This document shows positions 8,402 to 17,196 of a stretch of 64,000 bases of DNA, one piece after another. Position 1 is the stretch's first letter. Each line of letters begins with the position of its first letter. Below the pieces are notes generated by a model. The model did not search any database. It worked only from the letters and a program-made list of their open reading frames with translations, and had not been told where the DNA came from. This DNA comes from JAJEBT01 sp965214975 (GTDB lineage Bacteria > Pseudomonadota > Alphaproteobacteria > MPNO01 > UBA830). The stretch lies in NCBI GenBank assembly GCA_965214975.1, contig OZ244055.1:124001-188000 (forward strand), read 5' to 3'. A program made the position numbers and the translations under genes.

Positions 8402-11400
8402 TCAGGTTCTCCCGAGCGCTTCCAGGACGCTCGGCCGTTCGTACTGGCGGTCCAGTCGGGACATCGCGTCTTCCAGGAGGTCCACCGTCCGACGCATGCG
8501 TCGGGCGGCGACTGCGGTCCGAACACGCTCGTTGTCGAATTCCCCGGCCCGGGCCGCTCCCCAGCCGACCGCGACCGCGAGACCGACGTCTGCTTCGTCA
8601 AGCCCGAGCAGCGCGACGGCGAGAGAAACCCCGAGTTCGGGGGCGCGCGTGCGCGCGAGATCGAAGAGCGCGTCGACGGCAGCCTTCACCTCGCTCCGGG
8701 CAAGCTCGTAGTCCACGATGCTGCGGCGTATCGCGGCACCGATGCCCCGTGAACTGACCCCTTCGTCGCGGTCCGAGCACATCGCCTCGGCGGCGGCACG
8801 CGCCAGGAGCAGTCCGGGATGGTCGGGATACGTCTCCAGCGCGCGGATGCAGAGGCCCCGGAGTTCTCCCGCGTCCATCGCCGTCTGGCACTTGGCGACC
8901 AGTTCGCACCAGTCCGGAAGGGAGATCCCGGATTGATCGAGAAGCTGGTTGATGCGCTCCGCGCCGATGCCTTCCTGGAGGTAGTCGAGCAGACGCCTCC
9001 TGATCTCGTCATCCTGTTGGGCGCGGCGTGCCAGAAGCGCGGATTCCTGGATCATGCGTCGCCGGGAACGCTCGATGACGTCGTAGACGAACTCGATGAG
9101 CACGCGGGCGAGCTCGTACGCCGCGTGACTGGGATTCTGGGAAACGATTTCGTCCAGCTGCCGCGCCAGCAACCTGCCCTTCGCGGGTTGCGCCGCGCAG
9201 ACGTAGTCGCGCAGGCGCCTCTTGCAACCCTCGAAATCGAAGGCATCCACGGTGACCGTGAACTTCCCGGCGCCAAAATCCACTTCGTAGTCGGACACCA
9301 CGCCGATTCTCAGGAGTCGGTAGAGCGCTTTTTCCTTCTTCCCTTTCTCGCCCTCCCCGCCGAACGGCAACTCGACGCTCTTGCGGGACGACAGACTCCC
9401 GATCTCGCCGAGGCGATGCTTGACGTCCTCGATTTCGTCCGCCACGCCATGGAACCCTTGGAGGTGGAACCAGAGCGCGCGTGTCACGTCGTCGCTTGTC
9501 TTCCTGTTGCTGTTTGCCGCGTCGAAGCGTTCGCGCAGCTTCGGCAGATCCAGGTCGGGATCGAGAAGCGCGTCCGACCGGGCCTCGTCGTACTCGGAAA
9601 ACACGACGACGCAGAGGGCGGGTTTGCGGTCTCGACCCGCCCGTCCGGCTTCCTGGTAGAAACTCTCGAGGGAGCCGGGCATCCCGAAATGCACCGTGTA
9701 TCGGATGTTCGATTTGTCGATGCCCATGCCGAACGCCTTGGTGGCGACAAGCACCGACACCCGGTTTTGCTTGAACTCGCGGGCGTGTGTCCGCTTCTCC
9801 CTGTCCCACACGCCGCGATCGATACCCCTGGGTGGGCTGCCGGAATAGATGGTGACAGGTGCATTGGTCGCGTTTCGCACCGTGTCGCGCGTACCGATCA
9901 AATCGTGGTCGCGGCCGTTGACCGTCGGCACGAACACGATGCCGGAAGCCGTGTCCCGCCCGAACGGCTGGTAGAATTCGGCTGGCGGCAACCCGAACTC
10001 GGCGGGCAGGCCGTTCAGTACGCCGCGAAGGGAAGCTTTCGGATCCTCGGGCGGGCGGGTCCGCACGATCCTGAAGCGAAGTTCGGTTCGATCGAACGAT
10101 TCTGGACGAATGAGTGCATCGGAGCGGTTCCGGTCGATTCCCAGGTCGGTCAGCATGTCCCTCAGCACCGCACGCGACGCCGTTCCCGTAAGCGCCAGCA
10201 GCGGAGGCGGGCGGCCATCCTGCCTCGTGCCGAAGCGGCGCAAGTTGCCGCCGAGATGCAGGTAGGAGGGACGAAAATCGTGTCCCCATTCCGATACGCA
10301 GTGAGCTTCGTCGATGACGGCGAGATTGACCGGGGAAACTTCGGTCAAGGCACGGAGCGCGCTTCGGAATCGCGGCGACTGCAGGCGCTCGGGCGAAAGC
10401 AGGACGAAATGGTACTCCCCCCGCTCGATCCGCAGGAGCAGGCGCCTGAGATCTTCGGGCGACGACAGACTCATTGCGATGGGCGCGGCTCGGTCGATGC
10501 CGTAGGACCGCAGGCCTTCCACTTGATCCTCTATCAGCGCGACAATGGGGTCGACAACGAGAGTCACGCCCGGCATCAACAGACCGGCAAGCTGGTAGAT
10601 CAGGCTCTTGCCGGCACCGGTCGGAAGCAGAACCACGCAATCCTGCTGCCGAAGGGTGTTGTAGACCGCTTCGCCCTGCATCCGCCGGAACTGACGCTTG
10701 CGGAAGACGGTGCGAAGAAAGACCTCGAGCGCGGGACGGGCCTCCTCGTAGGTGAGCGGGGCAATGGGTTTCCGTCCGGGGTCGGGGGGTCGGCCGGCCG
10801 CGAATTCCACCGGGAGAAAGGCGGGGCGCAGGATCAGGTCCGCGCGCGGGTCGGAATCCAGGCTGTGGTAGGGACTGGTGCGCGATTCCACGACAACGCG
10901 GACGGATTCGCCCTCGCGGTCCGAAGGGGCCGTCTCCCGCCAGTCGCCGTCGCCGTCGGTGCGCCATGCGATCTGCAGCCCGTCGTCACCGCGAACCGTG
11001 CAGCATTCGGGCACCGACGTGCCGCCATGCAGGGCGTCAAGGCCGGAAAGGAGTTTCAGGAGATCCAGAACGCCGGCGGCCGCGGAGCCACCGCCGCCGG
11101 TGAGTTCCACGGTCCATCGCCGACCGGCGGTCAGCCATCCCCCTCCGATCGCGCGGACAACGGCGAACTGCACCCGTGCGGCATTCGAGCAATCGAGGAG
11201 AAAGCGGGCGATGTCGCGGTCGGCCTCGGAATGCTTCAGGCTTGCCAGGGATTCCTCGCACCTGCTCTTCAGCCGGTCGAGGGCGACTCCGCCGCCCTGT
11301 CGGATTTCGTGATTGGTGACGCGAAGCACGTCGATTCCGATCTTCGCCAGGGACTGGTCGCGCGCGTCGTCGACCGCGACAGCCGAGGCGTGCTCTTCCC

Positions 11401-12259
11401 CGTCGATTTCGATCCCGACGGGACGACCGCCCGGATGATGGAAGAGGAAGTCGATTCTTCGGGCGCCCGACTCCGCGACTCCGCCGGATTCCAGCAAGGT
11501 GTCGAGCGATGCCTGGGGCGTGAACCAGTGAGCGGCCGACGGCCCGAGGGTGCTCGGAATCCACTGGTCGAGGAACCAGGCCTCCGCAGGACTCTGCAGC
11601 AGGGCGTCAGGGCCGGCTTCGGCGGCAAACTCGCGATCGAGTGAGAACGCGCAACGCTCGGAGACTGCCGCCAGGAGGCCCTCGGCGCTCACGCGAGCTG
11701 CCGGACCGCCATGCAGCTCCCATCCCGTCTCGGTCCCCTCGGCTTCGAGATCGCGCGCATCATCGAGAAGGCCGTGCAGGCGCAGGGCCTCGCGTTCCAG
11801 CCCGAGCGAAGGGAGAGGCGTTCGTCCGCGTTGCAGGATCTTCGCGAGAAGCGCGCTCGCCATCCGGGCGTGTTCCGAAGCTCCCGGGCGGGAACGCTTT
11901 CGACTGGAGAGAAGAATGCACTGCGTCAGGACTTGCTCGAGTGTGGAATGTTCGCCCAATCGATGACGCAGGACGCCGGGCATCGCGCCCACCGAAACGT
12001 ATTCGGGGATGAACCCGGAACGGCGTGCGCCTTCGATCCACGTGACCGGCAAGGATTGTGTTGGCGCGGCGTCCGTGTTCCCTTTCGGTCCAGCGGTCCC
12101 GTTAAAAGGCTGGGTGCCTCTGCATGCCGGAAACGTGGAGCAGCCCCAGAACCGGTTTCCGGCGTTTTGACCGGTCTTCGCGGTTCGAAGCACCATGCCC
12201 GCGCCGCATTTGGGGCATGAGGGCACGCGCGGATTCCCGGAAGGGTCTTCGCCGGTCAT
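8402..12259 (-). CDS. Zinc-ribbon / DUF559-like / RecQ-type helicase fusion protein
   Basis: This encodes a ~1285-residue multidomain helicase. Numbering from the ATG at 12259, a topoisomerase-type C4 zinc ribbon lies at about 15-50 (Cys15, 18, 40, 46). A DUF559/Vsr-like endonuclease fold follows at about 265-320 (Asp270, EIDGEEH 284-290, then an RD...LAKIGIDVLRV strand). A RecQ-family superfamily 2 helicase lies at about 510-960: Walker A PTGAGKS 546-552, DEAH 650-653, SEWGHDFR, and motif VI QEAGRAGRD. A ~300-residue helical C-terminus has no obvious HRDC domain. An alternative ATG at 12274 is equally possible. It is followed after 14 bases by a tail-anchored coiled-coil gene. Fusion of helicase to a nuclease-like domain is typical of phage-defence proteins, but no named system was matched. 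Confidence 0.88.
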   Translation of the reverse strand: MTGEDPSGNPRVPSCPKCGAGMVLRTAKTGQNAGNRFWGCSTFPACRGTQPFNGTAGPKGNTDAAPTQSLPVTWIEGARRSGFIPEYVSVGAMPGVLRHRLGEHSTLEQVLTQCILLSSRKRSRPGASEHARMASALLAKILQRGRTPLPSLGLEREALRLHGLLDDARDLEAEGTETGWELHGGPAARVSAEGLLAAVSERCAFSLDREFAAEAGPDALLQSPAEAWFLDQWIPSTLGPSAAHWFTPQASLDTLLESGGVAESGARRIDFLFHHPGGRPVGIEIDGEEHASAVAVDDARDQSLAKIGIDVLRVTNHEIRQGGGVALDRLKSRCEESLASLKHSEADRDIARFLLDCSNAARVQFAVVRAIGGGWLTAGRRWTVELTGGGGSAAAGVLDLLKLLSGLDALHGGTSVPECCTVRGDDGLQIAWRTDGDGDWRETAPSDREGESVRVVVESRTSPYHSLDSDPRADLILRPAFLPVEFAAGRPPDPGRKPIAPLTYEEARPALEVFLRTVFRKRQFRRMQGEAVYNTLRQQDCVVLLPTGAGKSLIYQLAGLLMPGVTLVVDPIVALIEDQVEGLRSYGIDRAAPIAMSLSSPEDLRRLLLRIERGEYHFVLLSPERLQSPRFRSALRALTEVSPVNLAVIDEAHCVSEWGHDFRPSYLHLGGNLRRFGTRQDGRPPPLLALTGTASRAVLRDMLTDLGIDRNRSDALIRPESFDRTELRFRIVRTRPPEDPKASLRGVLNGLPAEFGLPPAEFYQPFGRDTASGIVFVPTVNGRDHDLIGTRDTVRNATNAPVTIYSGSPPRGIDRGVWDREKRTHAREFKQNRVSVLVATKAFGMGIDKSNIRYTVHFGMPGSLESFYQEAGRAGRDRKPALCVVVFSEYDEARSDALLDPDLDLPKLRERFDAANSNRKTSDDVTRALWFHLQGFHGVADEIEDVKHRLGEIGSLSSRKSVELPFGGEGEKGKKEKALYRLLRIGVVSDYEVDFGAGKFTVTVDAFDFEGCKRRLRDYVCAAQPAKGRLLARQLDEIVSQNPSHAAYELARVLIEFVYDVIERSRRRMIQESALLARRAQQDDEIRRRLLDYLQEGIGAERINQLLDQSGISLPDWCELVAKCQTAMDAGELRGLCIRALETYPDHPGLLLARAAAEAMCSDRDEGVSSRGIGAAIRRSIVDYELARSEVKAAVDALFDLARTRAPELGVSLAVALLGLDEADVGLAVAVGWGAARAGEFDNERVRTAVAARRMRRTVDLLEDAMSRLDRQYERPSVLEALGRT

Positions 12260-13148
12260 GATCGACCCGAACATGGAGATGGCGCGAACCGCGAACCGGG
12301 CGACGGTTCGGGAGGAGCGGTGAAATTGCGGCCGCGGTGGCCGTGACCGGCACGATTCGCGTCGACGCAAGCCGGGACGTGCACGTTCGGGAGAGCGGGC
12401 ATTTCGATCGCCGCGACGATCAACGGAATCCTGACGTCAATCGCTCGAGATGGCCGACCTTCCCGGAAGAGCCGGACAGCGGAAGGGGATCACGGCCTGG
12501 CTCCGACACGGGTGCCGTCGTTGCGATCACGATCCTGGTTGACGCTTTCGGCACTGGCACATTCCCTCGCATTGACGTGCATCCGAACTGCCGAACGGAA
12601 GTCTGGCAAACGGCGGCGCCCGACTCAAGACGTGGCCACGACAGCGGCACCGGCGGAAGCGTGGACACGAACCTGCAGTTGCCCTTGGACTCGAGAGAGA
12701 ACCGCCAAGGAGTGGTGCCGCCCCTCGCACCTATGACTGTCCTTTCTCGTGACGGCGTCATGTTCTCGGACGTCGAGTTCCGGATGCTTGCGCCGTCCCC
12801 GAAACCCCGGCCGGTCCGGGCGGGGATCGGCCCTCGAATCCTTGCTCGAGGCCCGGCCCCTCTTCACGGCCGCCGGTCGCCGCGGCGCCGGCGATCATGG
12901 TCGCGCCGGAGGCGACGGCCATGACCAGCCGTGACAACGGCGGCGTGATCACCGCCGCCGCCACCGCCGGCGACGACATCGTCGCCGGCGTCACGACGAC
13001 CCGGAACCGGGTCGGCGCCGACGGGACACCGTCGACGACCGGCGCTGCGGAGGGAGACGCCGGCGAAGGTCGGGAACCCGTTGGCCATGCGGGGGCTCTG
13101 TGATAAAACGGATTCATGTGGACGCGAAAGCGGTCGCACTGTCACATC
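12260..13148 (+). other. Gene-free stretch between helicase operon and AbiEi remnant
   Basis: No open frame here has recognisable protein features on either strand. The helicase promoter should lie in the first part. The second half (12799-13081) is copy A of a dispersed repeat described separately. Confidence 0.5.
12799..13081. repeat. Dispersed degenerate repeat, copy A
   Basis: About 280 bases match 19491-19762 in the same orientation. Shared blocks include ccgaaaccccggccggtcc at the left end, gacaacggcggc in the middle and ggcgaaggtcgggaacccg at the right end. The copies differ by substitutions and short indels. No intact coding frame is shared, so it looks like an old mobile-element or gene remnant. 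Confidence 0.6.
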
Positions 13149-13771
13149 ATGGCGATCAGGGGAAAAGGCCAGAAAGACCGTGCGCTGGCTTTCCTGCGGG
13201 AGCGGGGAATGGTCCGGCTGCACGAACTGGCCGCGGCCGGAGTCCACGGGGAGACCGTCGCCCGCCTAGCCCGCGGCGGCAGGTCGTCCGCCTGGCCCGG
13301 GGCCTGTACCAGCTCCCGGACGCCGATTTCCATGCCGCGCATTCCTTCGCCGAGGCCGCGAAGCTGGTGCCCAAAGGCGTGATCTGCCTCATCTCGGCGC
13401 TCCAGTTTCACGGTCTGACCGTGCAGCTCCCGCCCTTCGTCTGGATGGCGATCGATCGCGCCACCCGCAAGCCGAAGGTCGACGATCCGCCCATCCGCTT
13501 CGTGCGCTTCGGCAGCCAGGCCCTTGCGGTCGGAGTGGAGACCCACGTGATCGAGGGCGTCGGCATGCGTGTCCACGATCCCGCGAAGACGGTGGTCGAC
13601 TGCTTCCGGTACCGTAACAAGATCGGAACGGACGTGGCGATCGAGGGGCTCCGCGAGGCCGTTCGGCAGAAAAAGGCGCGACCGGATCGCATCGTTCGCT
13701 ACGCGAAGGCTTGCCGTGCCCGGACCGTGATCAAGCCCTATCTCGAAACGGTGCTTGCCGACGGTGCGTGA
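13149..13771 (+). pseudogene. AbiEi-type antitoxin (type IV TA), frameshifted
   Basis: The product resembles AbiEi, the transcriptional-regulator antitoxin of the AbiE system. The N-terminal winged-helix part (KGQKDRALAFLRERGMVRL, from the ATG at 13149) is in one frame. The family body (VVRLARGLYQLP, LVPKGVICLISALQFHGL, DPAKTVVDCFRYRNKIG) is in the next frame. The join lies at about 13275-13282, where one base appears to be missing inside cgcggcggcagg. It is therefore either a pseudogene or a sequencing indel. The toxin gene abiEii expected immediately downstream is absent; an ISAs1-like transposase scrap starts there instead. An orphan antitoxin that has lost its toxin is the simplest reading. 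Confidence 0.75.
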
Positions 13772-13795
13772 GACCGGGAACGTTGCGGTCTCGGT

Positions 13796-14001
13796 CCAGG
13801 CTCGCCCACAGCTTCTTGCATACTTGACCGGGCTCCGGAGCGGTCGCGCCGGAACGCACGCGCCCATCGCCATCGACGGAAAGGATCTGCGCGGCGCCTC
13901 GAAACGGACCGGAGGCGGGCGCAGGATGACGGCCGGGACGGTGAATCGTGACAGCGGCACAGTTCCCGGCCAGATCGCGGTCGACGCCAAGAGCAACGCT
14001 T
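13796..14001 (+). pseudogene. ISAs1-family transposase fragment
   Basis: A short stretch resembles the DDE region of ISAs1-family transposases: IAIDGKDLRGA, corresponding to the usual AIDGKTLRG box, then GQIAVDAKSN, corresponding to GQ..VDEKSN. No complete frame, inverted repeats or flanks are visible. It sits directly after the AbiEi remnant, where the toxin gene would be expected. Its left edge is not defined precisely. Confidence 0.65.
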
Positions 14002-14003
14002 GG

Positions 14004-14260
14004 CGGGTCCGCGGCCCCCGGATCCAGACAGTGAGCCCGCGCATCGAGCGCCTGCAAACCGCCTCGTCGAGCCGGATCCCCGCTGCCTCCGGCGACCCCC
14101 TTGTCCCCGAGAGCGCGGAGCCGATCCCCTTCACGCTCCGCGTTCCGATGAGGGCGCCGACATCCTCGTTCGTGATCCCCGTACTGGTTTCCGAGAGCCG
14201 GTCGAGGATGGCGAGTCCAGCCCAGCACCTCGTCAAGTCGAGATCGTGCGTTTCGTTCAC
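14004..14260 (-). pseudogene. Truncated small gene of unknown function
   Basis: A GTG start at 14260 has a good purine-rich ribosome site (GGGGAGAAGAAAGG just upstream). It opens an 85-residue stretch with protein-like composition, including GITNEDVGALIGTRSVKGIG and GPRTRQALLL. Near 14004 the frame runs into sequence antisense to the ISAs1 scrap, so the original 3' end is lost. I do not recognise the family. It is transcribed divergently from 14418 across a palindromic spacer, which suggests a small regulated module now broken by the insertion. Confidence 0.45.
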
Positions 14261-14286
14261 GTCCTTTCTTCTCCCCTCTCGGGTCG

Positions 14287-14375
14287 CATTTCAAATTGAG
14301 CTGTTTTCGTGGTCGCCGGCATGTGTGACCGCGAGCATGTTGCGCGGTGCCGCGCAACGATGTAGTATTGAAATG
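14287..14375. promoter_or_regulatory. Nested palindromes in divergent promoter region
   Basis: An outer inverted repeat, CATTTCAA (14287-14294) with TTGAAATG (14368-14375), encloses an inner perfect palindrome. The inner one is GTTGCGCGG (14339-14347) and CCGCGCAAC (14350-14358) with a 2-base gap. A promoter TTGCGC (14340-14345), 17 bases, TAGTAT (14363-14368) overlaps the inner palindrome and points to the gene at 14418. A repressor bound here would cover the -35 box. Confidence 0.55.
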
Positions 14376-14417
14376 GAATAAGGTGATGCCCCCTGCGGAG
14401 GAGAACCCGTTCAGGCC

Positions 14418-14684
14418 ATGAGTATCTATCTGGTTGCGCTCAACCAGCCCGATGAGGGCGCATGGACACGATTGAAAGACGGGTGGGCGAAACGCCATTA
14501 CACACTGACTGACCGGCTCGCCTTCATCGCGCCGGAGGAGCCTGTTCTGACCGAAGAAATCTGTCAATCGATCGGCATGAACACCGAAGACGGTGTCACC
14601 GGATTCGTGGCCAGGATCGATTTCGGTGCCCTGAATGGATGGAACAGGCAGGCGCTGTGGGAATGGCTGAGCAAGCATCAATGA
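14418..14684 (+). CDS. Small protein of unknown function (88 aa)
   Basis: The 88-residue protein starts at an ATG about 50 bases after the -10 box at 14363, with ggaggagaac as ribosome site. It has no membrane segment or signal peptide. Its composition is balanced, with an aromatic-rich centre (WAKRHYTLTDRLAFIAPEE) and a C-terminal WNRQALWEWLSKHQ. It looks like a small folded cytoplasmic protein; I do not recognise the family. Its stop codon overlaps the start of the next gene (ATGA), so the two genes are probably translated together. It has clearly lower GC than the surrounding metabolic genes, in keeping with acquired DNA. Confidence 0.7.
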   Translation: MSIYLVALNQPDEGAWTRLKDGWAKRHYTLTDRLAFIAPEEPVLTEEICQSIGMNTEDGVTGFVARIDFGALNGWNRQALWEWLSKHQ

Positions 14685-14959
14685 ACGGCAAACCCGATAA
14701 CGTCGCACCTCTGAATCTCGCCAAGCAATCCGGGAGCAATGGGTCGCGAGATGGAGAGTTCGGAGAACGTCTCGCCAGAATTGAAGCCCAGATGAAATAC
14801 ATGGCGACGCGTGAAGACGTAGCGGAGGTCAAGAACCTCATCATCGAGAAGGAAGCTACGACGATGCGATGGCTCGCGCGCTTCGTTACAACGGCGTCAA
14901 TCAGTTTGCTGGTTGCGGTGATTGGCCTGCTGGCCGCCCTGATTCGGACTTTCTTCTAG
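14681..14959 (+). CDS. Small coiled-coil protein with C-terminal membrane anchor
   Basis: The product is about 92 residues from the ATG overlapping the upstream stop (14681). An ATG at 14663 in the same frame is an alternative and would overlap the previous gene by 22 bases. A polar linker is followed by a short coiled coil (ERLARIEAQMKYMATREDVA) and a hydrophobic C-terminal segment (TTASISLLVAVIGLLAALI), giving a tail-anchored topology. The stop TAG at 14957-14959 spans the left junction of the IS630 element: TA is the target site and G is the first element base. The sequence after the element also restores TAG, so the protein end is unchanged by the insertion. Confidence 0.7.
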   Translation: MNGKPDNVAPLNLAKQSGSNGSRDGEFGERLARIEAQMKYMATREDVAEVKNLIIEKEATTMRWLARFVTTASISLLVAVIGLLAALIRTFF

Positions 14960-16177
14960 TGTCATGTCACATTTGATATGTCGCATTTTTCATGATAGCT
15001 TTCCCGTCGTTCAACAACGGCGAGGAGGCGGACATGAAGCGTTACGTGGTGATCTTGGAGAAGGCGGAGCGGGACGAGCTCGCGGGGATCACGCGCAGGG
15101 GTTCGCATCGATCACAGAAGGTGATCAACGCGCTGATCCTGCTCAACTGCGACGAGGGCGAGTTCAACGAGCGCCGGGCGCGCGGGGAAGCCGTTGCCGA
15201 GGTTCTGCGCATCAGTGCGCGCAAGGTGGATCGGGTCAAGAAGCGTTTCGTCGAGGAGGGCATGGAGGCGGCGCTCGGCGGCCGGCAGGGTCGCCGTCCC
15301 AGCTACGCGCGCAAGGCCGACGGCGAGTTCGAGGCGCGCCTGGTGGCGATGAGCTGCGCCGAGCCGCCGCAGGGCCACTCGCAGTGGTCGCTCCGACTGC
15401 TGGCGGACCGCGTCGTGGAGCTCGGCCACATCGACAGCGTGTCCCACGAGACGGTGCGCCGGGTTCTAAAAAAAACGCGATCAAGCCGTGGCGACGCGTC
15501 GGCTGGGTGATTCCCCCACAAGGGAACGCGGACTTCGCGGCCGCGATGGAGAGGGTTCTCGACGTCTACCGGCGTCCTTACGATGCGGCCTTTCCGGTGG
15601 TGTGCATGGACGAGACGCCCCGGCAACTGATCGGCGAGACGCGCGAACCGGTTGCGGCAGCGCCAGGTCGGCCAGCGCGCGAAGACTTCGAGTACCGACG
15701 CTGCGGAACCTGCAACGTGTTCATGGCGACCGAGCCCCTGGCCGGGCGGCGCATGACCAAGGTCACTGCGCGCAGAACCAGGACCGACTGGGCGCACTTC
15801 CTCAACGACATCGCCGAGCGCCACTCCGGCGCCACGACAATCACACTGGTGATGGACAGCCTCAACACCCACCGTCCCAGCGCCCTGTACGAGGCCTTTG
15901 CGCCGGCTCGGGCCAAGGCCCTGCGGGACCGCTTCGAGTTCGTCCACACGCCCAAGCACGGCAGTTGGCTCAACGTCGCCGAAGTCGAACTCAACGTCCT
16001 GACCCGTCAGTGCCTCAACCGCCGCATCGCCTCGCTCGAGATCCTGCGCGACGAGGTCGCGGCCTGGCAGGCGTCCCGGGACCGCATCCAGGCCAAGGTC
16101 AACTGGCAGTTCACCACGGACGACGCCCGCGTGAGGCTGAAACGCCTTTATCCGACACTTGATGATTGACAAGACAC
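14959..16177 (+). mobile_element. IS630-family insertion sequence
   Basis: This is a 1219-base element flanked by TA duplications at 14957-14958 and 16178-16179, the IS630/Tc1 target site. The ends form imperfect inverted repeats: left GTGTCATGTCAC and, reading inward from the right, GTGTCTTGTCAA. It carries one transposase gene in two frames. The insertion lies in the TAG stop codon of the preceding gene. Confidence 0.88.
15034..16169 (+). CDS. IS630-family transposase, probable -1 frameshift expression
   Basis: This is the DDE transposase of the enclosing element. The first frame (15034 to about 15475) starts at an ATG with gaggaggcgg as ribosome site. It encodes the N-terminal HTH region, a Glu/Arg-rich DNA-binding part that includes VLRISARKVDRVKK. 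An eight-base A run at 15468-15475 (CTAAAAAAAACG) then allows -1 slippage into the second frame, which carries the catalytic core: CMDETPRQL, LVMDSLNTH and the Glu in LNVAEVELNVL. Programmed frameshifting on an A run is known for IS630 members, so the element may be active. The fused product would be about 378 residues. Confidence 0.85.
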
Positions 16178-16242
16178 TAGGAGCCTGCGCCGCAGAAACT
16201 GTCGACCGACGATTCTTCCCAAGGGACGCATTACGTGATTCC

Positions 16243-16502
16243 ATGAGGTTTCCCCGATCGGGGATGCGTTCGATGCCGACCGCGTTCCGTCCCTGCCAGC
16301 CGGACCGGTTGCTGCTGCTGTCGCCCGACATTCGCGAGTGGCTTCCGCCGGGGCATCCGGCCCATCACGTCAGCGCTCTGGTCGACGCGCTGGGCCTGAG
16401 CGCGTTCCGCAAGCCCTGAGAGAGGACGGTCGCCGCAACGCGCCCTGCGAGCCGTCGATGATGGTGAAGATCCTGCTTTACGCCTACGCGACGGGGGTGT
16501 AA
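16243..16502 (+). pseudogene. IS1182-type transposase N-terminal fragment
   Basis: The sequence MPTAFRPCQPDRLLLLSPDI, followed by REWLPPGHPAHHVS and LVDALGLSAF, matches the usual N-terminus of IS1182-family transposases. A TGA interrupts after AFRKP at 16417. The continuing family sequence (EDGRRNAPCEPSMMVKILLY) lies in another frame and ends at a TAA at 16500. Only the first ~85 residues survive. It abuts the IS630 element on the left and a hairpin terminator on the right. Confidence 0.75.
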
Positions 16503-16541
16503 TGTCTCCACAGCTACCCGTCGGCAGCATGCTGTCGGCTC

Positions 16542-16572
16542 AAGGGCCGCTCCCCGGAGCGGCCCTTGCTTT
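16542..16572 (+). terminator. Strong hairpin, terminator-like
   Basis: Two perfect 12-base arms, AAGGGCCGCTCC (16542-16553) and its complement (16556-16567), are followed by GCTTT. Group II intron-like sequence begins immediately after, at GTGTGCC. That is the insertion preference known for class C introns. Confidence 0.65.
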
Positions 16573-16700
16573 GTGTGCCGAGCATGATCGACAGCTTGGA
16601 GGTGCAAGTTCTCCATCCAGCCCGGTGTCGGCGAAGGATCAGCGAAGCGCAAGGGCGTTGTCGCGAGGCGGGGTCTGAAGGAAGCGTGGAGCAAAGCCGC
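16573..16700 (+). mobile_element. Group II intron 5' fragment (domain I-like)
   Basis: Sequence from GTGTGCC onward resembles the 5' part of bacterial group II introns: ggaggtgcaagttctcc, then gcaagggcgttgtcgcgagg, then ggtctgaaggaagc. These are characteristic stretches of domain I. No intron-encoded reverse transcriptase or 3' domains V and VI follow; the sequence passes into an NYN-protein remnant near 16700. It is therefore a truncated scrap. The assignment rests on recalled consensus and needs a covariance search. Confidence 0.5.
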
Positions 16701-16701
16701 G

Positions 16702-17196
16702 ACCCTGCCGGTTGCTGGACGGCGGATTGACGCGCCGCAGCCGGTGACACTGCCCAGAGGCGATCACCGGATCCTCGGCGAACGGCCCCGGACGCTGCCG
16801 GTGGGTGTCTATCCGAACCGCCGCGGCGGGGGTGACGGCGCGCCCCGTGGCTCCGGGAGACCGATCCCGGACGCGGTGATCGCCAAGTTCCACACGATGG
16901 AAGAGAAGGGTTCGGACGTAAATCCCGCGGCCCATCTGTCGAGCGATGCGTGGAAGAACCTGTTCGAGGCAGCGGTGGTGATCTCCAATGACACCGATCC
17001 GGTGGTGCAGATCCGCGTGGTGAGGGAGGAACGGAGGCGGCCCGTGTTCGTCGTGTGTCCCGGCCGGTGGCGGATAGCGCCGCAGCTACGGCAGGCTGCA
17101 AGCCATGTCCGCCACATCCGCCCTGCGATGCTGAGGGCGGCGCAATTTCCGGACATGCTGCCGGGCACGGCAATTGTCAAACCGGCGGGTTGGTAG
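16702..17196 (+). pseudogene. NYN-domain (PIN-like RNase) protein, C-terminal part
   Basis: The ~165-residue open frame corresponds to the C-terminal two thirds of a family of NYN-domain proteins. It has TLPVAGRRIDAPQPVTLPRG, a basic spacer, MEEKGSDVN, AAVVISNDTD with the conserved Asp pair of the NYN fold, VFVVCPGRW, and RPAMLRAAQFPDMLPG near the end. The N-terminal third, with the first catalytic Asp (usually YIDGFNLYYG), is missing; its place is taken by the intron fragment. NYN proteins are predicted endoribonucleases, so this copy should be inactive. It ends at a normal TAG. Confidence 0.75.
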
